NCBI RefSeq assembly: GCF_021462225.1
Contig: NC_061818.1
Location: forward strand, 21,711,978-21,775,977
DNA from: Girardinichthys multiradiatus
Taxonomy: Eukaryota; Chordata; Actinopteri; Cyprinodontiformes; Goodeidae
DNA length: 64,000 nucleotides
Reading direction: 5' to 3'
Positions 56,113 through 64,000 of this stretch are shown here, piece by piece. Position 1 is the first letter of the stretch; each line of letters begins with the position of its first letter. The position numbers were made by a program, and so were the translations under genes. Under the pieces are notes generated by a model, which saw nothing but the letters and a program-made list of their open reading frames with translations, ran no database searches and was not told where the DNA came from.

Positions 56113-57722
56113 CAGGTCCTTCTCAAAATATTAGCATATTGTGATAAATTCCATTATTTTCCATAATGTCATGATGAAAATTTAACATTCATATATTTTA
56201 GATTCATTGCACACTAACTGAAATATTTCAGGTCTTTTATTGTCTTAATACGGATGATTGTGGCATACAGCTCATGAAAACCCAAAATTCCTATCTCACA
56301 AAATTAGCATAGTTCATCCGACCAATAAAAGAAAAGTGTTTTTAATACAAAAAACGTCGACCTTCAAATAATCATGTACAGTTATGCACTCAATACTTGG
56401 TCGGGAATCCTTTTGCAGAAATGACTGATTCAATGCGGTGTGGCATGGAGGCAATCAGCCTGTGGCACTGTTGAGGTCTTATGGAGGCCCAGGATGCTTC
56501 GATAGCGGCCTTTAGCTCATCCAGAGTGTTGGGTCTTGAGTCTCTCAACGTTCTCTTCACAATATCCCACAGATTCTCTATGGGGTTCAGGTCAGGAGAG
56601 TTGGCTGGCCAATTGAGCACAGTGATACCATGGTCAGTAAACCATTTACCAGTGGTTTTGGCACTGTGAGCAGGTGCCAGGTCGTGCTGAAAAATGAAAT
56701 CTTCATCTCCATAAAGCTTTTCAGCAGATGGAAGCATGAAGTGCTCCAACATCTCCTGATAGCTAGCTGCATTGACCCTGCCCTTGATAAAACACAGTGG
56801 ACCAACACCAGCAGCTGACACGGCACCCCAGACCATCACTGACTGTGGGTACTTGACACTGGACTTCTGGCATTTTGGCATTTCCTTCTCCCCAGTCTTC
56901 CTCCAGACTCTGGCACCTCGATTTCCGAATGACATGCAGAATTTGCTTTCATCCGAAAAAAGTACTTTGGACCACTGAGCAACAGTCCAGTGCTGCTTCT
57001 CTGTAGCCCAAGTCAGGCGCTTCTGCCACTGTTTCTGGTTCAAAAGAGGCTTGACCTGGGGAATGCGGCACCTGTAGCCCATTTCCTGCACATGCCTGTG
57101 CACGGTGGCTCTGGATGTTTCTACTCCAGACTCAGTCCACTGCTTCCGCAGGTCCCCCAAGGTCTGGAATCGGCCCTTCTCCACAATCTTCCTCAGGGTC
57201 CGGTCACCTCTTCTCGTTGTGCACCGTTTTCTGCCACACTTTTTCCTTCCCACAGACTTCCCACTGAGGTGCCTTGATACAGCACTCTGGGAACAGCCTA
57301 TTCGTTCAGAAATTTCTTTCTGTGTCTTACCCTCTTGCTTGAGGGTGTCAATAGTGTTCTTCTGGACAGCAGTCAGGTCGGCAGTCTTACCCATGATTGG
57401 GGTTTTGAGTGATGAACCAGGCTGGGAGTTTTAAAGGCCTCAGGAATCTTTTGCAGGTGTTTAGATTTAACTTGTTGATTCAGATGATTAGGTTCATAGC
57501 TCGTTTAGAGACCCTTTTAATGATATGCTAATTTTGTGAGATAGGAATTTTGGGTTTTCATGAGCTGTATGCCAAAATCATCCATATTAAGACAATAAAA
57601 GACCTGAAATATTTCAGTTAGTGTGCAATGAATCTAAAATATATGAATGTTAAATTTACATCATGACATTATGGAAAATAATGAACTTTATCACAATATG
57701 CTAATATTTTGAGAAGGACCTG
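56113..57722 (-). mobile_element. Intact 1610-bp Tc1-like transposon, copy B
   Basis: TA flanks (56111-56112 and 57723-57724) and about 200-bp inverted repeats beginning CAGGTCCTTCTCAAAATATT at both tips. It has exactly the same length as copy A at 11252-12861 and the same layout on the opposite strand. Its transposase frame is uninterrupted. The near tip is about 0.8 kb upstream of the arhgap17 start codon and the element reads in the same direction as arhgap17. Confidence 0.95.
56390..57394 (-). CDS. Tc1/mariner transposase, full length, copy B
   Basis: 334 residues, no stop or shift. Same architecture as copy A: paired helix-turn-helix (about 8-105) with basic GRKKCGRKR, then a DDE domain with D148 (here FSDESKF, the usual Tc1 form, against FLDESKF in copy A), D238 and E273 at DD34E spacing, ending TKY. 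It differs from copy A at positions 13, 27, 97-99, 123, 147, 159, 215, 318, 319, 323 and 331 (13 of 334). Several of these, such as R123W, R159 against Q and R319H, fit CpG transitions. The start ATG follows a 200-bp terminal repeat and about 130 bp of leader in both copies. Of the two copies this one looks closer to the family consensus at the first catalytic site, while copy A keeps R123 and R319. Confidence 0.93.
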   Translation of the reverse strand: MGKTADLTAVQKNTIDTLKQEGKTQKEISERIGCSQSAVSRHLSGKSVGRKKCGRKRCTTRRGDRTLRKIVEKGRFQTLGDLRKQWTESGVETSRATVHRHVQEMGYRCRIPQVKPLLNQKQWQKRLTWATEKQHWTVAQWSKVLFSDESKFCMSFGNRGARVWRKTGEKEMPKCQKSSVKYPQSVMVWGAVSAAGVGPLCFIKGRVNAASYQEMLEHFMLPSAEKLYGDEDFIFQHDLAPAHSAKTTGKWFTDHGITVLNWPANSPDLNPIENLWDIVKRTLRDSRPNTLDELKAAIEASWASIRPQQCHRLIASMPHRIESVISAKGFPTKY

Positions 57723-57724
57723 TA

Positions 57725-58149
57725 TATTCGTATCAGGCCCCCCAGTGGGTCGTTAGATGATGACCAGAAAGGCATATTATTATTTTCCATTAGTGTGTCA
57801 AGAAATAAAAAACGTAGGTAAAGAAAAAGGAGTATGATTGTTCTTGAGTCTGTTCTTGACATTATATCTGTGTTTAATTTGCTTATTAGTGGTCTTTCTT
57901 TATTTAAAGCAGCAACAGTTGAGATCAAAAGTCTTTCTCACTTTTGTTTCTGAGTCAGAAGCTGAAAAGTTTAGGATATTTGCAGGATGGTTTCAGATTA
58001 ACCACAACTCCATCTCCCACAGCTGTTTTTCCAGAGTGAACTGCTGCCACCTTGTGGGCGTTGCTGGTAATGATATCTTCTATTCGCCAGCTCCTTTTCT
58101 GCTTGTTAAACCGAGTTCAGATTAAACTGTAATCAGTCTAATCAGTCAC
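57725..58149. other. Spacer right of copy B: nothing recognised
   Basis: No supported gene. The open frame at 57838-58125 begins with a hydrophobic run but has no splice or homology support. Confidence 0.35.
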
Positions 58150-58690
58150 CATGAAAGATTTGATGGAGAGCCAGTATGAACATACATTTTCAAATCTTGT
58201 CACATTCCCTAAGTTGGATTTAGGTCTGTACTTTAAATAGGCCATTTTAACACTGGAATATGTTTTAATCTAAAGCATTCCCTTGAAGCTCTGACTGTAT
58301 GTTTAGGGTCATTGCCTTGCTTGAAGGCGCATTGCTCTATTAATCTTACCTTAAAGCATGATGCTGCCACCACCATGTTTTACTGTGTGGAAGGTGTGTT
58401 CAGGGTGATTTGCAGTGTTAGTTTTCTGCCACACGTGGCATGTTGCATGTAGGCCAAAGTGTTCAATGTGATTCTTGTTGGACTAGAACACCTTCCAATT
58501 GTTTATGTCTCCTTTTGCAAGCTGCAAACAGGACTTATTAATGCGTTCGTCTTGCTACTCTTTCAGTAAGGTCTGATTTGCTGAAAGCAAAACCAACAAT
58601 TGTCTTGTCAACAAAGGAAGTTTGTTGTTTAAAAGTAAATTGTGAAGAAGTCCACAGATATAAATACTTTTGCAAGGGACCATATGTCAG
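58150..58690 (-). mobile_element. Tc1-type relic
   Basis: Antisense transposase text: AAGCATGATGCTGCCACCAC (58354-58373), GTGTTCAGGGTGATTTGCAG and GTTAGTTTTCTGCCACACGT. The right terminal repeat ends AATACTTTTGCAAGGGACCATA near 58684. The left arm is only partly visible. Confidence 0.65.
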
Positions 58691-61419
58691 AAACATATAG
58701 ACTATATAGATACTTTAAGATTTATTTTCATCCTTTAAGAACACATTGTCTCATTTCATAGCTGTTGAGAATGAGCTCAGCCAAAAAAAAAAAAAAAAAG
58801 ACCCTTGGCTTTCCCTTTGCTCTGTCTTTTAAACCAAAATGACAATATAAATATATACCCATGAATGATAAATTACAATCTGACCTCTGTAAAATCTTTC
58901 TGACTCAAGCCCCTTTCAGCTGTAGATTTATTTTAAGAAACGCTTCAGTCAAAATTTGATTACTTCTCGCTTTCAACCACAAATGTTTGCCACTTTTTTT
59001 TTTGTAAAAAAGGACATCAAATAGCAACCTTTTCAAAGCTCAAAGACATGTCTTCTCCAGCTTTGTGTTCCTGCTACTCTGTCCCTGCTCTCTATAGCTG
59101 CAGAGGTGAATGCCAGCGCGGCTCTGGAGGGTGTCATGCTGTTTCCATATTGTACCCCTTAGCCTCCCTGCAGCAGTGGCCCACATGGGAAAGCAGGCCG
59201 GGCGGCAGGATAAACCAATTACTCCCCAAGTCATAGCGGACTCCTGCCGCTGCACCATGCCGCGGCTCCGGGCCCCTAACCCTCCTAGCCTCGATCCCCA
59301 TGAGAGCCAGCTGGAATTTCCAGAGATGGGAATTGTGTGGACTCAAAAGCCCACTAAGAGACTATATTTGGCTTGAAAAATTGACATGGTGGCCTCCTGG
59401 GAAAGAGCTGGGGGAGGCTACATCATACTGAGCTTCTGCAGGGTTTTCTATAGGGGCATCCTTATGTAACTATGATAAGCTGTGTTAATTTTAGTACACT
59501 TAAATGTTCAGTATTATTATCAGTCTTGTAAATTGGGGATGAGTTGTTTTCCTTTGCATTAATTGGTGTTAATGCAAAGAAAACATACATAGAAGCATGG
59601 AGATTCTCCATTAAACAAGGATGAATACCCTTTAATTAACAATGATGATTTTGTCTATGTAATGAAGAATTTATTAGATCATTTATGACATTAAAGTTTT
59701 TTTTGCTGATTAAATTAGGTAAAAAGAGACACAAACAAAAATAAAACAAAGTTGCTACATTAAATCTACTCTAATACTCTAAAAGTAGTAAGACGGCAAG
59801 TTTTATGAAAAGCAAATTAAACATTCAGAGTATTATCTATGCTGAATAAAGTATCACTTTTATACAAAATTATTTTGGTCTCTTGGGAGTTTAAATAAAG
59901 GGACTTGCATCCTGATTTAAGTTTTATTTAAATGTTACATTGAGGGGAAAATGTTGGGAGAAAAAAAAAAAGTGAAAAAAAGAGAAGAATAACTAAAAGC
60001 TTCAGAACCACCATTGATGTTCAAAGTTCCAACACCAGAACCACCAGCAAAAAAGAATAGGTAGCCTTACTGTGGTCCAGATTCAGCTAAATGACTCGCA
60101 GGACAGTTCACGTTCCGTCTGGATTTGCACTGAAGTTCTGGTTCCGTTCTTTCAGATGCTTTGGTTATTCCCCGCTTTGGATGAGGAACCACAGCGAAAA
60201 TCATTGAGAAATTTTACACCAAATTAGACAAACATTGCAAAACTTAAGATGGAAAAACAAATTCAGCAGAGTTATAGAGGTCCTAGTTTCAACTTTGCTT
60301 GATGGTTTTGATTCTTTTTTTATACCTCTGTTCGACTCTCTGAACGTAGTCGTTTTAGAGGCTAGCAGGCTTAGCCTTCAGAGGAGTTGTCACTAGGGGC
60401 TGATCAACCAATCAGAGCAGACTTGGAATAATGTGAGAGATATGGCCCAAGTAAAGGTTTCTCTTGCAGCACATGGTACATGATTATTATGATGCTTGCC
60501 TACTTATTGGTTCTATTTAACCTGAAAACAGGAATAATAATTAAAAAAAATTGTTAAAAAATGAAAAAGAAAATGGAGAAATATTGTTGCTTCAGTTAAA
60601 CAGATTTTATGCTCCTTCTTTCTTGCACTCTGGAGTCCTGATGGCCTCTGTCTGTGACTGCAGCTGCAACAACGGTTATTATGTCTGCCAGAGGCCTTGT
60701 CTCCACAGGGTCATTGTGTGCTCACCATTCACCATGCAGTCATTTACACTTTCATTGGCAGCTATTTAGTCCTCATAAAAAGTTTAGCACACCAATTTGT
60801 GAGCTCAGCTAAGCCAGGGAGCAAAGTGTGGAAGAGCTCAGAAAGCAGGTGCTTTAAAAGTTCATTAATTGTTCTCCTGGCTAGGAAGGGCCAAAGGGGG
60901 AGGATCCCTGGGATTTGAGGGGCCTCACATGTGTCTACTTATTTTCTTGAGCCAAGAAGCAAGGGGGCATAAACCTAAAAAGAAAGTTCTGATTCTGACT
61001 TGTGGCAATCCACGAATGTTCTTCAACCATATTATCATAATAATATTAGCATGAAGGAAAGGGGACATTTTGAACAGTTCTGCAGGGAAACCCTTTCTCC
61101 CCAACAACCAGGAAAGGAGAGGAGGTGGAGATTCTCAGGAGAAAGTTGCTTCAGAAAAAGAGATGTAAGGGTTTAGTTGATTGATCTTGGGGATTCTGAA
61201 TGAATGATTACATTAATTTTGAGGATAAATATTTTTCCATGGAAACATTAGTTTGAATAATTAACAATTCAAGAATCACAAATATACATTTTAAAAGTTT
61301 GTGTGTAGTTTATTCAAATATGCCAATAAAAAGCTACAAATTTAACACATTACAATTTTGTTTTTTTATTTCTTGCCTCAGGGAAGAATAAAAGCCAAGA
61401 AAAAGAGCACACACATGTA
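58691..61419. other. Intergenic region with two unusual blocks, no gene
   Basis: Mostly AT-rich with a poly-A run at 58783-58799. Two blocks stand out. One, at about 59090-59310, is clearly GC-rich (GCCGGGCGGCAGG, CCGCGGCTCCGGGCCCC) with overlapping open frames on both strands but no recognisable domain. The other, at about 60640-60930, is a mixed-composition stretch without repeats that could be a conserved non-coding element. Neither can be assigned from sequence alone. Confidence 0.4.
59552..59579. repeat. 11-bp inverted repeat with octamer-like arms
   Basis: CTTTGCATTAA (59552-59562) and TTAATGCAAAG (59569-59579) are exact reverse complements with a 6-base spacer. Each arm contains TTTGCAT, close to a POU-domain octamer half. 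It could be a protein site or chance. Confidence 0.5.
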
Positions 61420-61429
61420 AATCTACAGG

Positions 61430-62455
61430 GTTTTAAAAATTATTCACACTTAGAAATCTTTTTCACATTTTGTCATGTTACAACTACAAACTTAAGACCC
61501 CTTCACTGTGATACCCCTAAATAAAATCCATGGAAGAAATCACCTAACTAGTAAATAGAGTTACCTGTGTTTAATTTCGTCTCAGTGTGAATCCAGCTGT
61601 TCTGTGGAGTCCCCAGAGGGTTTTTAAAGAACATTAGTGAACAAACAGCAATATGGAGGAGCAAGGAACACCACGCATAGATCAGGAGTAAATCTGTAGA
61701 AAACAGAGTTTTTGGGTATAAAACAATATCCCAATATTTGTAAGAAAAAAAAAACATATTACACACCAACTGCAAACCTACCAAAATGGTACCAGCAAGC
61801 CAGATAAGGAGAGCATTCATTCAGGAGTAACCCTTGGCCCATGGTAACTCTGGAGGAGTTGCTGACATGAGCCACAGGGGACACAACAAAGATGAGGAAG
61901 AGGGTGCTATGATCAGATGAAACCAAAATTTAACTTTTTGGCCTATACGCACAACACTACACATGAAATAAAACTAACAATGCCCCTCCCCCTGAGCATG
62001 CTGTCACCACTGTGAAGCGTGATGGTGGCAGCATCATGCTCCAGAGATGTTTTTCTTAAACACAGAGATGATAGAAATATGGATAAAGTTAAACACAGGG
62101 CAACATTGAGTGGAAACAGAGGCTGCAAAAGTCATGAGACATTTTCATATGTTAGGATGGCCCAGTCAAAGTCCAGATCTAAATCCTATGTTTGCTTGAA
62201 AATTACTGTTTGCAGAGAGATAGAAGCATAGGCACAAATGTCAGTCTCTAGAGGTGCAAAGCTGATAGAAACATAGCCCCAAAAGATATGCAGTGAAAAA
62301 GTATTTCTACAACGTTGACAAATGAGATGAATACATATGAACATCAAAACCTCCTGTTGTATCATGAGTTACTTTATGTTGGTCTATCACAAAAAATCCT
62401 GTGAAAATTTCCTGGGGTTGTTATGTGACAAAATGCGAACGAATACGTGCATTAT
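61430..62455 (+). mobile_element. Tc1-type relic
   Basis: Plus-oriented. The left arm (about 61430-61530) has CATTTTGTCATGTTACAACT. The interior has GGGTGCTATGATCAGATGAA (61902-61921, catalytic-aspartate region), GTGATGGTGGCAGCATCATG (about 62018), and GATGGCCCAGTCAAAGTCCA (62155-62174). The right arm lies at about 62380-62455. Stops in every frame. Confidence 0.7.
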
Positions 62456-62568
62456 TTCCTTCATGACACAGCTTTAACTTTTTTTCTAACAATTTCAAAA
62501 ATCAACCAATATTATTTTAAATAATTTCTAGCTTTAATGCCAGTCTGGAAACACAAAAACAAAAAACT

Positions 62569-62574
62569 TTTATT
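62569..62574 (-). terminator. Candidate polyadenylation signal for the unnamed minus gene
   Basis: Minus-strand AATAAA about 450 bp after the stop codon at 63022, with no closer canonical signal noticed. It fits a 3' untranslated region of about 0.45 kb (62560-63021). That stretch is GC-richer than the neighbouring transposon relic. Confidence 0.45.
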
Positions 62575-63021
62575 TCAATTGCGATGATAACAACAAGAAA
62601 ATACAGACTCCTACAGGCATATGTATGTACAAGCCTAAAGTCATTAAGTCAAGCTGTGAGGACAAATAGTCGATCTTCGTCTTCCCTCCCACCTCAGGTT
62701 GTAAAGCTCTGATCGCACCGAGACCGCAGAGTGAACAACAGCTAATGTGAGGAGAGTTTAAAAAGAGAGCAGCAACCCAACCCCTCCTCAGCTTCCCAGG
62801 AGTAAAGCCAGTGATTGGAGACAGACAAAGGCCAACCCTTTCTGAGCCTCAGTTCAGGAGGCCCTGCTGTTCTGCCCTACCACATGCGTTTTCCAGCAGC
62901 ATTTCAGCAGCTTTGCCCCCGCTGTTGAACCTTGATGCCACCTTGTTGGCATATGACAGCTTTACAGGGTCCCCACAGCGCCATTACAGAGTCTATTTGG
63001 CTCTTAAAACAACACAGCTCT

Positions 63022-63350
63022 TCAGTCTAGGGGGAAGTTGCAGAAAGTCCTACGTCCCATCCTGGCCTTGTGATAGATGGACAAGAAGTCTTTGTAGCGT
63101 GGGGCGCACCCTAACCAAGCTTCCTCAAAATGGTCTGACCCCATGAAGAGAAACTGTCCGTCCCCAGGCTTCACGTGGCACTGCAGGAGCGTTCGAATGC
63201 GTCCATGTCGGGACTGAGATGACACATATGGATGCACTTGTTGCTCAAAAACTCCACTGCACTGCAAGTAACCCTTTGTTGTCCACACCTCCACCAGTGA
63301 TGTCTGCCGTCGAGAGTCATGGAAGACATTCTTGATGTAGCCTCGAACCA
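63022..63350 (-). CDS. Last coding exon of an unrecognised gene
   Basis: Minus-strand exon with a good acceptor (TTTTCTTATATTTTGTAG) directly before 63350 and an open frame of 109 codons to a TGA at 63022. The first codon is split: its last two bases (TG) lie in this exon. The text looks like real protein: RGYIKNVFHDSRRQTSLVEV, then WTTKGYLQCSGVFEQQVHPY, QFLFMGSDHFEEAWLGCAPR, YKDFLSIYHKARMGRRTFCN. It is rich in aromatic and charged residues with no membrane segment, repeat or low complexity. I do not recognise the family. It is C-terminal, so upstream exons must lie past 63351, probably beyond the window's right edge. Confidence 0.7.
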
Positions 63351-63754
63351 CTACAAAATATAAGAAAAGGTTTCCTTAAAAAAAAATTTTTGTTTTTTTA
63401 AACGCAAGTGCCACTCTTTTTGGTAACCCTACTGACTGTACAACCAACTTTTTTCAGTTGTACAGCATTTGACACTGTGTAGACAATTAGTAGCAATTAC
63501 ACCTTAAACCACCACACATGGTGTATGTATACTACTAATGCCTGTTCATGCATGTTCCATACACACCAATGATTGTGCTGGAATCACTTTGATCACACAA
63601 AGAGATCATTCTTCTTCCCACAGTCTCTCTAGATGTGTCAAACTCAAATACGCAGTGGGCCAAAATTTAAATTGGACAAGAGGCAGGCCATCCTTAATGT
63701 TTATTCAAAAAACTTTACATGTTATATTCTTTGGCTACAGTAACATTTGCTTCA

Positions 63755-64000
63755 CAAACAACAGGTTTGAATCCCTGCATGGAGTTTGCATGTTCTCCAC
63801 ATGCATGCGTGGACTCTCTGGGTACTCCAGCTTCCTCCCACAGTCCAAAAACACAACTGTTAGATTAATTGGTTTATCTAAATTAATAGGTGTGTGTGCA
63901 TTGTTGTCTGTTTCTGTGATGGACTGGCGACCTGTCCAGGGTGTACCCTGTCTGTCACCCAGTAACCGCTGGAGATAGGCAAGGGATAAGCGTGTATGGA
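63755..64000. repeat. Common fish interspersed repeat, runs off the edge
   Basis: TTTGAATCCCTGCATGGAGT, GTACTCCAGCTTCCTCCCAC, GATGGACTGGCGACCTGTCC and GGGTGTACCCTGTCTGTCAC are phrases of a very abundant vertebrate/fish retroposon tail, probably L2-clade LINE or a SINE sharing that tail. The class is from memory. It is incomplete at the right edge. Confidence 0.65.

Noticed and set aside
59040..59376. Four overlapping open frames in the GC-rich block as a gene
   Set aside because: No stop-free frame shows family resemblance and GC-rich DNA makes long frames by chance; kept only as an unexplained block.
63538..63978. 146-codon plus-strand open frame
   Set aside because: Its second half is the common interspersed repeat and there is no domain.

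Overview
The window looks like nuclear DNA of a ray-finned (teleost) fish. It is intron-rich and A+T-rich, all recognisable host genes are vertebrate orthologues split by GT-AG introns, and the space between exons is packed with Tc1/mariner-type transposons typical of fish. Exon joins were worked out by eye from splice sites, reading phase and remembered family sequence; no alignment or search was run.

Layout. (1) 1-5271: a probable LTR retroelement end (LTR at 1919-2343, minus) sits inside a decayed Tc1-like copy (2344-3228), followed by a TA microsatellite and a second decayed Tc1-like element with long inverted repeats (about 3270-4890). (2) 5272-13166, plus: the last nine coding exons of grid2ip (Delphilin), encoding most of the FH2 actin-assembly domain; earlier exons lie off the left edge. 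Its last intron holds an old Tc1 relic, itself interrupted by a structurally intact 1610-bp Tc1-like transposon (11252-12861) with an uninterrupted 334-codon transposase. (3) 13167-17674: intergenic, with another full-length 1610-bp Tc1-like element whose transposase is broken, and a relic carrying a nested teleost repeat. (4) 17675-25248, plus: slc5a11 (SMIT2, sodium/myo-inositol cotransporter), 15 coding exons giving 675 residues. (5) 27235-55320, minus: arhgap17 (RICH1/nadrin), 20 coding exons giving 805 residues: BAR domain, RhoGAP domain with arginine finger, proline-rich tail and PDZ-ligand-like C-terminus. Its introns hold about ten transposon relics. (6) 55321-63021: arhgap17 promoter area, then a second intact 1610-bp copy of the Tc1-like element (56113-57722, minus), more relics, and unassigned sequence. 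(7) 63022-63350, minus: the last coding exon of an unrecognised gene, then a common fish interspersed repeat running off the right edge.

slc5a11 and arhgap17 are tail-to-tail with about 2 kb between stop codons, the arrangement I recall from human 16p12; grid2ip is on another chromosome (7p22) in human. The three host genes act in different processes (synaptic actin assembly, inositol uptake, Rho-GTPase control) and nothing suggests shared regulation. I did not find a new multi-gene system. The most notable signal is the pair of same-length, intact, about 96% identical transposons in opposite orientation, which suggests recent mobility.
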